Assembly: GCA_947177375.1 (NCBI GenBank)
Contig: CAMWUF010000056.1
Location: forward strand, 1 to 6,722
Direction: 5' to 3'
Source: an uncultured Ruminococcus sp.
GTDB lineage: Bacteria; Bacillota; Clostridia; Oscillospirales; Ruminococcaceae
DNA: 6,722 nucleotides
Below the pieces are notes generated by a model, which was not told the origin of the DNA, did no database searches, and saw only the letters and a list, made by a program, of their open reading frames with translations. A program made the translations under genes and the position numbers. Shown in pieces: positions 1 through 6,336 of the stretch (the stretch's first letter is position 1; the number at the start of each line of letters is the position of its first letter).

Positions 1-41
1 ATGGTGATAGATTAATTTTGCCATATGAAGAGGAAAATTAA
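1..41 (+). CDS. C-terminal end of an upstream gene (partial)
   Basis: The frame starting at position 3 reads GDRLILPYEEEN and then stops with TAA at 39-41; positions 1-2 would be the end of a split codon. The charged, acidic tail looks like a natural protein C-terminus, and the other two plus frames stop almost at once (TAA at 13-15, TGA at 5-7). Only 12 residues are visible, so no family can be named. The next gene has its own promoter about 50 nt downstream, so the two are probably separate transcription units. No good terminator hairpin was found between them; an AT-only palindrome at 53-64 is too weak to call. Confidence 0.4.
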   Translation, partial: GDRLILPYEEEN

Positions 42-89
42 AAAGCAATGGAAAAAATATTTTTGATATGTTAATTTATATAAATTTTC

Positions 90-119
90 TTGACAAGTCA
101 TAGAAAAATATGCTATGAT
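90..119 (+). promoter_or_regulatory. Sigma-A promoter for the TIM-barrel isomerase gene
   Basis: A perfect -35 TTGACA (90-95) is followed after 18 nt by TATGAT (114-119). The -10 is preceded by TGC (111-113), an extended -10 element. Transcription should start near 126, giving a leader of under 20 nt before the ATG at 143. The sequence just upstream (66-89) is almost pure A/T and could act as an UP element. Confidence 0.8.
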
Positions 120-142
120 AAATAAAAGGGGGGATTTTTTTC

Positions 143-943
143 ATGAAAGCAGGTGTTTCTACAGCGTGTTTCTATCCAGAATTAACAGAAGAAGCATTAT
201 ATCATTTAGTAATTAATGGAATTTCACATGTTGAAATTTTTTTAAATTCACATAGTGAATTGCATAAGACTTTTATTGCAAATTTAGCAGATATTATGAA
301 ACGCTATGGCGTGACTTGTGGGAGCTTACACCCGTATACTTGCCCAATAGAACCTATGATGTTATTTTCCAGATATGAAAGACGTATGACAGATATGCTG
401 GATTATTATAAAAAACATTTTGAAGCAATGAATATACTGCATGCGAAAATTTTTGTGCTACATGGAAATTTTAAAATTTGTGCTGTACCTGTAGAATTAT
501 ATTGTGAAAGATTTGCAAAGTTAGTGGAAATTGGCAAAGAATTTGATATTACTGTTGCACAAGAAAATGTGGAACGCTGTCAAAGTGGTTCGCTACAGTT
601 TTTAAGGGAAATGGTAAGAATATTAGGCAATGATGCTAATTTTGTATTAGATGTCAAGCAAGCAGTCCGTGCAAATGAATCCCCTGTTAATATGTTGCAT
701 ATTCTGGGCAAACATGTTTGTCATGTGCATATCAGTGACCATGGAGAAAAAGGCAATTGCTTAATGCTTGGGGCAGGAGAATTTAAAATCAGAAGTTTTC
801 TGGAATATCTTGCAAAATATCAGGAAAATTGTTCTGTCATATTAGAACTCTATCGGGAAAATTTCAGAGGAATTTCAGATTTAGTCAGTAATTACAGAAT
901 GCTTGCCAGAATGATTTCTGGAATTGAAAAAAATTGTAATTAA
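143..943 (+). CDS. Sugar-phosphate isomerase/epimerase-like TIM-barrel protein
   Basis: This 266-residue cytoplasmic protein belongs to the xylose isomerase-like / AP endonuclease family 2 TIM-barrel superfamily, whose members isomerise or epimerise sugars or act on related substrates with a divalent metal. Strand-end motifs appear in the usual order: VEIF (Glu31), SLHPY (His63), FVLHG (His107), AQEN (Glu141), FVLDVKQA (Asp170), HVHISDH (His194, His196, Asp199) and ILELY (Glu235). Glu141, Asp170, His196 and Glu235 are the likely metal and catalytic residues. The length fits a single complete barrel. The ATG at 143 is preceded by a purine-rich site with a run of six G (128-133) nine nt upstream. 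It appears to be monocistronic: its own promoter lies upstream and a new promoter follows before nrdR. The substrate cannot be told from sequence; IolE- or Hyi-like activity and endonuclease IV-like activity are alternatives, the latter less likely. Confidence 0.8.
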   Translation: MKAGVSTACFYPELTEEALYHLVINGISHVEIFLNSHSELHKTFIANLADIMKRYGVTCGSLHPYTCPIEPMMLFSRYERRMTDMLDYYKKHFEAMNILHAKIFVLHGNFKICAVPVELYCERFAKLVEIGKEFDITVAQENVERCQSGSLQFLREMVRILGNDANFVLDVKQAVRANESPVNMLHILGKHVCHVHISDHGEKGNCLMLGAGEFKIRSFLEYLAKYQENCSVILELYRENFRGISDLVSNYRMLARMISGIEKNCN

Positions 944-972
944 ATAATTGAAAATATTGTGAAATTTTTTTA

Positions 973-1001
973 TTGACAAAAAATGATTGTTCTGTTATAA
1001 T
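973..1001 (+). promoter_or_regulatory. Consensus sigma-A promoter for nrdR
   Basis: TTGACA (973-978), a 17-nt spacer and TATAAT (996-1001) match consensus at every position, and TGT (993-995) adds an extended -10. Start of transcription is expected near 1008. It should drive nrdR and the downstream membrane protein gene. No convincing NrdR box overlaps it. Confidence 0.88.
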
Positions 1002-1038
1002 AATATTATCTTGATGTAATGCTGTGAGGTGATTGTTC

Positions 1039-1506
1039 ATGAAATGTCCCTATTGTGGCTATGAAGAATCAAAAGTGATTGATTCCCGTCCAGCTGAGGA
1101 TAAAAAACGCCGAAGACGGGAATGTTTGAAATGCAAAAAACGTTTTACGACATATGAAGTTGTGGAAAAACCGTTGCGGATTGTCATAAAGCGTGATGGG
1201 TCGTTAGAGCCTTATAATCGAAATAAATTGTTAAGTGGTATTTATCATGCAATTAAAAAACGTCCTGTTACAGTTGCACAAGTAAATGCAATTGCAGACG
1301 AAGTAGAAGATAAATATACCAGCAACTGGAATAGTCAGATGACTTCTGACCAGATAGGAGCTGTTGTGTTAGGGCATTTGAAATGTCTTGATAAAATCGC
1401 ATATATCCGATTTGCGTCAGTGTATCAGGATTTTAAAGATGTGGCTAGCTTTGTTGCGACAATTACAGCATTGAATGACGAAAATGAAAAACATAGGGGG
1501 CAATGA
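1039..1506 (+). CDS. nrdR: Transcriptional repressor NrdR
   Basis: NrdR is the nucleotide-sensing repressor of ribonucleotide reductase operons; it binds ATP/dATP through an ATP-cone and DNA through a zinc ribbon. The 155-residue product is of normal family length. Residues 1-34 form the zinc ribbon, with cysteines 3, 6, 29 and 32 (CPYC and CLKC) and the basic stretch KKRRRREC between. The family signature VIDSRP sits at 13-18 and RFTTYE at 35-40. The ATP-cone runs from about residue 48 to 138, with KRDG at 51-54. The start is the ATG at 1039, because NrdR proteins begin MKCPYCG and the site AGGTGAT (1027-1033) lies 5 nt upstream; an in-frame TTG at 1033 overlaps that site. The gene ends 4 nt before the next start, so the two are probably co-transcribed. 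No ribonucleotide reductase gene is in the window, so its targets are elsewhere. Confidence 0.96.
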   Translation: MKCPYCGYEESKVIDSRPAEDKKRRRRECLKCKKRFTTYEVVEKPLRIVIKRDGSLEPYNRNKLLSGIYHAIKKRPVTVAQVNAIADEVEDKYTSNWNSQMTSDQIGAVVLGHLKCLDKIAYIRFASVYQDFKDVASFVATITALNDENEKHRGQ

Positions 1507-1510
1507 TAGT

Positions 1511-1915
1511 ATGAATTTTGAAGATTTAAAAAATCAGATTCTGAATCCAGAAGATGAAACAGAACTGTTTGACCCAATGGATATGCAGACAAATAAAGCG
1601 GTTGGTGTTTTAGCAAGTATTCCAATTTTGTTCTGGTTGCCTTTGGTTGCTTGTAAAGATTCGCAATATGGGAAATTTTGTGCAAATCAAGGCTTAATTT
1701 TCTTTGTTTTATGTGTTGTATTAAATTTTGCACAGCCAATTTTAAGTAAGATTCTTTGGTATATTCCCATACTTGGGAATATATTGCCGAAATTGCTTGG
1801 CATTGTATTTGGACTTGTCGAAGCTGCTGGTTTCTTGTTTTTATTCATTAGTGCTTGTCAGGGAAAAGCAAGAAAAATTCCGTTTATTGGAAAATTATTT
1901 CATGCTTTTAATTAA
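1511..1915 (+). CDS. Small DUF4870/Tic20-like membrane protein
   Basis: The product is a 134-residue integral membrane protein of unknown function. An acidic, polar N-terminus (residues 1-29) is followed by hydrophobic segments at about 31-47, 61-78 and 84-116, the last probably folding as one or two helices. The layout resembles DUF4870 (Tic20-like) proteins: a first membrane helix, a short loop with KFCANQG where the family has a K-x-H-x-x-Q-G-type motif, and a C-terminal CQGKARKIPFIGKL motif (116-129). The start chosen is the ATG at 1511, 10 nt after AGGGGG (1495-1500). An in-frame ATG at 1475 would lie deep inside nrdR without a clear ribosome binding site. It sits 4 nt after nrdR and so is probably translated from the same mRNA. 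Its stop overlaps that of the convergent minus-strand gene. The family assignment is from recalled motif layout and the role is unknown. Confidence 0.75.
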   Translation: MNFEDLKNQILNPEDETELFDPMDMQTNKAVGVLASIPILFWLPLVACKDSQYGKFCANQGLIFFVLCVVLNFAQPILSKILWYIPILGNILPKLLGIVFGLVEAAGFLFLFISACQGKARKIPFIGKLFHAFN

Positions 1916-2336
1916 TTTTAAATTCTTTGCCTTGCATGTCTAGTGTAATGCTTTCTTCTGGCAGATAACACTGCGCTCCAATTAAAATGCCGTCTGCTGT
2001 GAGTAATTCTGCATAAAGCGGAGAATTTTCTAATTGATAAGTATATAAAACACCACGCTTTCCAGCATAATTTTCTAACGGCAGGCGTTGCTGTATTTGC
2101 AGATTTGCATAAGTTTGATAATTACTATTATCGAAATCAAACGGAATTGTAACTGCTCTTGAATGTAACAGCTCTGCATTCCAGCCTTGTGTCAACAACC
2201 ACGCATGACGGTCAAATTCTGTAGAGGCTTTAATATTATCTGTAGGCGGTTGTTTTTTCTGATGGCTGAAAATTACAGCAATAATGCATAATAACGCTGG
2301 TGGTAATATCAACAGATATGTAAGATATTTTTTCAT
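1908..2336 (-). CDS. Membrane-anchored DUF4830-like protein
   Basis: This 142-residue protein has one N-terminal hydrophobic segment (residues 4-23, after MKK) and an otherwise polar, probably extracytoplasmic domain. The domain resembles DUF4830, a clostridial family of unknown function: a helix ending in LLTQGW (47-52), then AVTIPFDF (61-68), a Tyr/Gln-rich stretch (73-84), LENYAGKRG (87-95), LYTYQLEN (97-104) and DGILIGAQCYLP (115-126). The start is the ATG whose complement is 2334-2336, 8 nt from AGGAG (complement of 2345-2349). A GTG at 2343-2345 overlaps that site and is rejected. Cys17 lies in LLC without the small residue of a lipobox, so a lipoprotein is unlikely and a transmembrane anchor or uncleaved signal is preferred. 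It is the only minus-strand gene here, convergent with the DUF4870-like gene and divergent from rsuA. No clear promoter was found in its AT-only upstream region. Confidence 0.72.
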   Translation of the reverse strand: MKKYLTYLLILPPALLCIIAVIFSHQKKQPPTDNIKASTEFDRHAWLLTQGWNAELLHSRAVTIPFDFDNSNYQTYANLQIQQRLPLENYAGKRGVLYTYQLENSPLYAELLTADGILIGAQCYLPEESITLDMQGKEFKIN

Positions 2337-2433
2337 GTTTATCACTCCTGTATGAAATAAATATAAATAAAATATTAAAATTAGTTTATTTTATGTTGGA
2401 CATGTGATATTTAGAATTAAAAGAGGATTTTTC

Positions 2434-3213
2434 ATGGCAGAAATAAGATTAGATAAATTACTAGCAAATCGCAGTTTGTATTCAAGAAATGATGTAAAAA
2501 TGATTTTAAAAAAAGGTGCTGTTAAAGTTGATGGCATTACGGAATATAATGGCAGTCGGAAAATTAATCCGGATTTGCAGGAAGTGTCTTGTTATGGCAA
2601 AAAAATAATTGGCGGTTCACATGTATATGTGTTAGTGAATAAGCCTGTTGGCTATATCTGTGCGACAGAAGATAAGATTCATAAAACAGTATTGGAACTT
2701 GTGCCAGATGATTTAAAAATAAAAGGCTTATTTCCAGCAGGCAGATTAGATATTGACAGCACAGGGCTTGTGTTACTCACAGATGACGGTGAACTTGCAC
2801 ATAGAATGCTTTCGCCGAAAAGTCATGTGCCGAAATATTATCTTGTAAAATTAGCACATGCTTTGCAACATGATGCAATAGAAAAACTTGCAGAGGGTGT
2901 GGTACTATCTGACAAAACAATTTGTCTTCCTGCACAGACACAGGCTTTGCAAGATAATTATGCTTTGATTTGCTTGCATGAAGGAAAATATCATCAAGTC
3001 AAAAGAATGTTTGCTAGTCTTGGAAATCATGTGGAATTTTTACATAGAGTTGCAATTGGAGGGTTAATTTTACCTGAAAATTTAGCTCTTGGTGAGCATT
3101 TGGAAATTTTACACAAAGATGTTGAAATAATGTTGAAACCTGAATCTTTTCAGGTGGTATGTGAACAAATTATGAAATGCTTTTCGTCATATTGGATAAA
3201 TAAAAGGCTTTAA
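2434..3213 (+). CDS. rsuA: RsuA-family 16S rRNA pseudouridine synthase
   Basis: RsuA-type enzymes isomerise one uridine of 16S rRNA (U516 in E. coli) to pseudouridine during small-subunit assembly. The 259-residue product begins with an S4 RNA-binding domain (about 3-50: IRLDKLLAN, then KKGAVKVDG). The catalytic domain follows, with NKPVGY (69-74) and the signature GRLDIDSTGLVLLTDDG (103-119) containing the catalytic Asp106. EGKYHQVKRMF (183-193) and HRVAIGGLIL (204-213) are the usual C-terminal motifs. Lack of an RluB-type insertion favours RsuA over RluB/RluE/RluF, but that split is uncertain. The ATG at 2434 is chosen because AAGAGGA (2421-2427) lies 6 nt upstream; an alternative GTG at 2404 lacks a site. 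The protein runs about 20 residues past the usual family end. A weak promoter may lie at the extended -10 TGTGATATT (2403-2411), which has no good -35. Confidence 0.9.
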   Translation: MAEIRLDKLLANRSLYSRNDVKMILKKGAVKVDGITEYNGSRKINPDLQEVSCYGKKIIGGSHVYVLVNKPVGYICATEDKIHKTVLELVPDDLKIKGLFPAGRLDIDSTGLVLLTDDGELAHRMLSPKSHVPKYYLVKLAHALQHDAIEKLAEGVVLSDKTICLPAQTQALQDNYALICLHEGKYHQVKRMFASLGNHVEFLHRVAIGGLILPENLALGEHLEILHKDVEIMLKPESFQVVCEQIMKCFSSYWINKRL

Positions 3214-3231
3214 GTTTAGGTAATTGGCGAA

Positions 3232-3260
3232 TTGAAAAAATATTCAGAATTTGGTATGAT
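3232..3260 (+). promoter_or_regulatory. Sigma-A promoter for the sugar ABC ATPase gene
   Basis: TTGAAA (3232-3237), a 17-nt spacer and TATGAT (3255-3260) with an extended TGG (3252-3254) form a good promoter 18 nt after the rsuA stop. Transcription should start near 3267, giving an unusually long leader of about 90 nt before the ATG at 3358. A second pair, TTGACC (3276) and TATAAA (3296), has only a 14-nt spacer and is less likely. Confidence 0.7.
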
Positions 3261-3357
3261 AATAATAGGCAGATATTGACCGATTGTTTTTGTGTTATAA
3301 ATTTTAGATAGCGGTTTTATCTGGAAAAAAATTTTAGTAAATGGAGGACTGGAATAA

Positions 3358-4500
3358 ATGGCTGGTTTATCACTCAAAGGAATTTACAAGAAATATCCTG
3401 GCGGCTTCGTTGCTGTTACAGATGTTAATCTTGAAATCAGAGACAAAGAATTTATTATTCTAGTAGGACCTTCCGGCTGTGGCAAATCTACAACGTTACG
3501 TATGATTGCAGGCTTGGAAGAAATTTCAGAGGGCGAATTATATATTGGTGACAAGTTAGTAAACGATATTGCCCCAAAAGACAGAGATATTGCAATGGTT
3601 TTCCAGAACTATGCTCTGTATCCACATATGACAGTATTTGATAATATGGCATTTGGTTTGAAATTGCGTAAAGTGCCAAAAGACGAAATTGCAAGAAAAG
3701 TAGAAGAAGCTGCTAGAATTCTTGACTTGACACACTTGCTGGACAGAAAGCCAAAGGCTATGTCTGGTGGTCAGCGTCAGAGAGTTGCTATGGGTCGTGC
3801 AATTGTACGTTCCCCAAAAGTATTCTTGCTTGACGAGCCGTTGTCTAACTTGGACGCTAAGCTCAGAGCGCAGATGAGAACAGAAATTTCTAAATTACAT
3901 AAAAAATTAGGTACAACATTTATTTATGTAACCCATGACCAGACAGAGGCTATGACACTTGGCGACAGAATCGTTGTTATGAAAGATGGATTTATTCAGC
4001 AAGTAGATACACCACAGGTATTATATGAGGCACCAGTGAATAAATTCGTTGCAGGATTCTTGGGTTCTCCTCAGATGAATTTCATTGATGCTTATTTGAG
4101 AAGAAATGCTTCTGGTCAGTATTATGTAGAATTTGGTTCTGAAGATTCCAGATCTGCCAGAGGAACAAAATATACAATTATTGTGCCACAGTCTAAATCT
4201 GTTGCAGATTTGGCAAAATATATTGACCGTGAAGTTTGTCTTGGTATCCGTCCAGAAAATGTACATGATGAACCAATGTATTTGGCACAGGCAACAACTG
4301 GTATTGCTGATTGCAAAGTTGAAATCATGGAAAGAATGGGTGCAGAAACTTTCTTGTATCTTGATTGTGAGGGTACTTCTATTACAGCCAGAGTTGCACC
4401 AAGTTCTACTGCAAATCCAGGTGATATGATTAAAGTCGCTCTTGACCCGAATAAGATTCACTTGTTTGATAAAGAAACAGAACGTGCAATTGTAAATTAA
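3358..4500 (+). CDS. Sugar ABC transporter ATP-binding protein, MsmK/UgpC type
   Basis: The 380-residue product is a cytoplasmic ATPase of the carbohydrate-uptake (CUT1) ABC class, which powers import of oligosaccharides or glycerol-phosphate compounds. Residues 1-235 are the nucleotide-binding domain: Walker A GPSGCGKST (37-45), Q-loop Gln83, signature SGGQRQR (136-142), Walker B VFLLDEP (155-161), D-loop SNLDAK (163-168) and H-loop His193. Residues from about 235 (GFLGSPQMNF) to the end form the regulatory TOBE/MOBE domain, including LGIRPEN (295-301). All catalytic residues are present. GGAGG (3343-3347) sits 10 nt before the ATG. No permease or solute-binding gene is adjacent, and the gene has its own promoter and terminator. 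This fits a shared ATPase serving several transporters, as MsmK does in streptococci. It appears to use more Phe-TTC, Arg-CGT and Ser-TCC codons than its neighbours, suggesting high expression. Three in-frame stops (TAA TGA TAA, 4498-4506) end it. Transport substrates are not predictable here. Confidence 0.93.
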   Translation: MAGLSLKGIYKKYPGGFVAVTDVNLEIRDKEFIILVGPSGCGKSTTLRMIAGLEEISEGELYIGDKLVNDIAPKDRDIAMVFQNYALYPHMTVFDNMAFGLKLRKVPKDEIARKVEEAARILDLTHLLDRKPKAMSGGQRQRVAMGRAIVRSPKVFLLDEPLSNLDAKLRAQMRTEISKLHKKLGTTFIYVTHDQTEAMTLGDRIVVMKDGFIQQVDTPQVLYEAPVNKFVAGFLGSPQMNFIDAYLRRNASGQYYVEFGSEDSRSARGTKYTIIVPQSKSVADLAKYIDREVCLGIRPENVHDEPMYLAQATTGIADCKVEIMERMGAETFLYLDCEGTSITARVAPSSTANPGDMIKVALDPNKIHLFDKETERAIVN

Positions 4501-4526
4501 TGATAATTTTTAAAATTAAAAAAATT

Positions 4527-4555
4527 TCCCCCTGTTGTTGCAGGGGGGTTTTTTT
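4527..4555 (+). terminator. Rho-independent terminator after the ABC ATPase gene
   Basis: CCCCCTG (4528-4534) pairs perfectly with CAGGGGG (4541-4547) across a six-base loop, TTGTTG, and T4527-G4548 can add a wobble pair. A run of seven T (4549-4555) follows. It lies 27 nt after the stop and separates the sugar ATPase unit from the heat-shock operon. Confidence 0.95.
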
Positions 4556-4617
4556 GTAGAAAAATATTAAAAATAAAATAAGAAATTTATCCAAAATGCT
4601 GAAATTACCAAACTCTC

Positions 4618-4646
4618 TTGACTTTTTTTAAAAATCGTGGTACACT
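4618..4646 (+). promoter_or_regulatory. Sigma-A promoter of the hrcA-grpE operon
   Basis: TTGACT (4618-4623), a 17-nt spacer and TACACT (4641-4646) with an extended TGG (4638-4640) sit just before the CIRCE operator. Transcription should start near 4653, inside the left arm of CIRCE. Bound HrcA would therefore block polymerase, and the transcript would carry most of the operator as a 5' hairpin. Confidence 0.88.
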
Positions 4647-4650
4647 AAAC

Positions 4651-4677
4651 TTAGCACTCAAAGAATGAGAGTGCTAA
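4651..4677. promoter_or_regulatory. CIRCE operator (HrcA binding site)
   Basis: TTAGCACTC (4651-4659), a 9-nt spacer (4660-4668) and GAGTGCTAA (4669-4677) match the CIRCE consensus in both arms without a mismatch. CIRCE is the binding site of the HrcA repressor in class I heat-shock operons. It lies 4 nt after the -10 and 37 nt before the hrcA ATG, so autorepression of hrcA and the genes behind it is the clear prediction. Confidence 0.98.
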
Positions 4678-4714
4678 ATTTAAAAAATGCAGATGATATT
4701 GTTAAGGTGCGTGA

Positions 4715-5767
4715 ATGAGAATGAATGAACGGAAGCTGAAAATACTTGCTGCCGTGGTAGATTTTTATGTAAGAACTGGTGAACCAGTCGGCTCAAAGGT
4801 CATTGCATCTTTGCCGAATATCAATGTTTCTGCTGCCACTGTTCGGAATGATATGGCTATGCTGGAAAAATTGGGCTATCTGGAACAGCCGCATACGTCT
4901 GCTGGAAGAATTCCGACGATTAAAGGCTATCAGCTTTATATTGAAGAATTAATGACACCGCCCAGCTTGTCACAGGAAGAACGTGCCAGACTGGATGACA
5001 TGTTATTCTGTTATGGAGGTATTACAGAAGAATTATTAATTCAGAATGCTACAACGGCTTTGGCAGAATTAACACAATGTGCTGTGGTTTCTGATTTTTC
5101 GCCTAAGTTTTCTGTGATTTCTAAAGTAGAAGTGATTCCAACGGGCAGACGGATTTATGTAATTTTATTAATTACTTCTGGTGGTAGTATTAAAAATAAA
5201 GCATGTCGTTTGGAATTTGATTTGACACATGAGCAGTTAAACTGGTTTTCTGGTTATTTATCTGAGCATTTAGAGGGCATTTCTGTTTCAGATTTGTCAG
5301 ATGAATTAATGGAAAATTTAACAAGTGCGATGAGTGCTTACATGATGAGTTTAGCACCTTTGGTGCAAGGTATTTTTGAATTATCCAGAGATTTGAAACA
5401 ACGTGCATTATTATTTAAAGGCGAAAGAAATTTGTTTTCTTACGAAGATTTAGATAAAATGGAAATTGTTAAATTTATTGAACGGAAAGACGAATTGGCA
5501 CTGGCTGGATTTTTAGATGATTCGTTTAGTGGCATTCGAGTATTGTTCGGCGAAGATAAAAATAGCTTTGTGATTGGCAATTCCAGTATGATTGTTTCTA
5601 ATTATCGGAAAGGCAAAAAAAATGTCGGTTCTCTTGGTGTAATTGGTCCGATGAGATTAAATTATGCAAAAGTGATTCCCTATATTGAATATTTTTCACA
5701 GAAAATTACAGATTTAATTTCTGAACAAACAGAAGATTGTAATTTGCATGAAGAAGATGAAAATTAA
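4715..5767 (+). CDS. hrcA: Heat-inducible transcription repressor HrcA
   Basis: HrcA represses class I heat-shock genes (the dnaK and groESL operons) by binding CIRCE; its activity is classically tied to GroEL. The 350-residue product has normal family length. The N-terminal winged-helix domain (about 1-75) shows NERKLKIL (4-11), YVRTGEPVGSK (18-28), the recognition-helix region VSAATVRNDMAMLEKLGYL (38-56) and QPHTSAGRIPT (58-68). The central and C-terminal GAF-like and dimerisation regions follow, ending with the conserved GVIGPMRLNYAKVIPYI motif near residues 312-328. AAGGTG (4704-4709) lies 5 nt before the ATG at 4715; a second ATG at 4721 would be 11 nt away and is an alternative. It is first in the operon, directly behind CIRCE, and is followed after 24 nt by grpE. 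Confidence 0.97.
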   Translation: MRMNERKLKILAAVVDFYVRTGEPVGSKVIASLPNINVSAATVRNDMAMLEKLGYLEQPHTSAGRIPTIKGYQLYIEELMTPPSLSQEERARLDDMLFCYGGITEELLIQNATTALAELTQCAVVSDFSPKFSVISKVEVIPTGRRIYVILLITSGGSIKNKACRLEFDLTHEQLNWFSGYLSEHLEGISVSDLSDELMENLTSAMSAYMMSLAPLVQGIFELSRDLKQRALLFKGERNLFSYEDLDKMEIVKFIERKDELALAGFLDDSFSGIRVLFGEDKNSFVIGNSSMIVSNYRKGKKNVGSLGVIGPMRLNYAKVIPYIEYFSQKITDLISEQTEDCNLHEEDEN

Positions 5768-5791
5768 AAAGCAAGAAAGGAGCTGATTCTT

Positions 5792-6307
5792 GTGAACGAA
5801 AATGAAGAAATTCGTGAAGAAGAACAGGAGGCTGAGTCGGAAAATCTGGAAGATAATGCTAGCGATTTAGATGAAATTGAAGCGTCTGATGAACTGGAGG
5901 CAGAAAGAGATAGATATTTGCGTCTGCTGGCTGATTATGAAAATTTCCGCAGAAGAACGGAAAAAGAAAAATTAGCTGTTTTTGGTGATGCGACTGCAAA
6001 ATGTGTTGAGCAGTTACTCCCTGTTGTAGATAATTTTGAAAGGGCTGTGGATTCGCCTTGCAGTGATGAAGAATATCATAAAGGCATGATGATGATTTTA
6101 GAACAGCTCCGAGAATTTCTGGAAAAATTGGGTGTTTCTGAAATCAAAGCACTTGGTGAAGAATTTAATCCTAATATTCATCAGGCAATTAAACGTGCAG
6201 AAGCAAGTGAAGATTTTTCAGAAAATACAGTCTGTGAAGTATTCCAAAAAGGCTATATGCTAAAAGAACGTTTAATACGTCCTGCAATGGTTGCCGTTGC
6301 GAATTAA
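5792..6307 (+). CDS. grpE: Nucleotide exchange factor GrpE
   Basis: GrpE releases ADP from the Hsp70 chaperone DnaK and works as a dimer in the cytoplasm. The 171-residue product has a highly acidic, disordered N-terminus (about 1-35), then the long dimerising helix beginning at RDRYLRLLADYENFRRR (39-55). A four-helix region follows, and then the C-terminal beta domain with GEEFNPNIHQAI (122-133) and the family signature FQKGYMLKERLIRPAMVAVA (151-170). The start is GTG at 5792, 9 nt after AAAGGAG (5776-5782), a very strong ribosome binding site. It lies 24 nt after hrcA without a promoter or terminator between, so both are expressed from the CIRCE-controlled promoter. dnaK would normally follow but the next frame is something else. 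Confidence 0.97.
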   Translation: MNENEEIREEEQEAESENLEDNASDLDEIEASDELEAERDRYLRLLADYENFRRRTEKEKLAVFGDATAKCVEQLLPVVDNFERAVDSPCSDEEYHKGMMMILEQLREFLEKLGVSEIKALGEEFNPNIHQAIKRAEASEDFSENTVCEVFQKGYMLKERLIRPAMVAVAN

Positions 6308-6336
6308 GATTTACTAAATTAGAAAAGGTGATAATT

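Noticed and set aside
947..962. Possible NrdR box upstream of nrdR
   Set aside because: The right half (ATATTGTG) fits a NrdR box, but the left half lacks the conserved C and symmetry, only one copy is seen, and it lies before the -35 of the promoter.
1033..1038. TTG start for nrdR at 1033
   Set aside because: It overlaps the ribosome binding site and adds two residues before the conserved MKCPYCG start.
1425..1739. Minus-strand open frame opposite nrdR and the membrane protein gene
   Set aside because: It lies antisense to two well-supported genes, has no ribosome binding site of note and no recognisable domain.
2280..2290. Lipobox in the DUF4830-like protein
   Set aside because: Cys17 is preceded by ALL, without the Gly or Ala at -1 needed for a lipoprotein signal peptidase site.
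3276..3301. Alternative promoter TTGACC/TATAAA before the ABC ATPase
   Set aside because: The spacer is only 14 nt, well short of the usual 16-18; the pair at 3232-3260 is much better.
4021..4461. Minus- and plus-strand frames inside the ABC ATPase C-terminal domain
   Set aside because: They are shadows of a strongly conserved gene; their translations are rich in Cys, Trp and Ser or otherwise unlike real proteins.
5190..5408. Minus-strand frame within hrcA
   Set aside because: It is antisense to hrcA, without a start context or family features.
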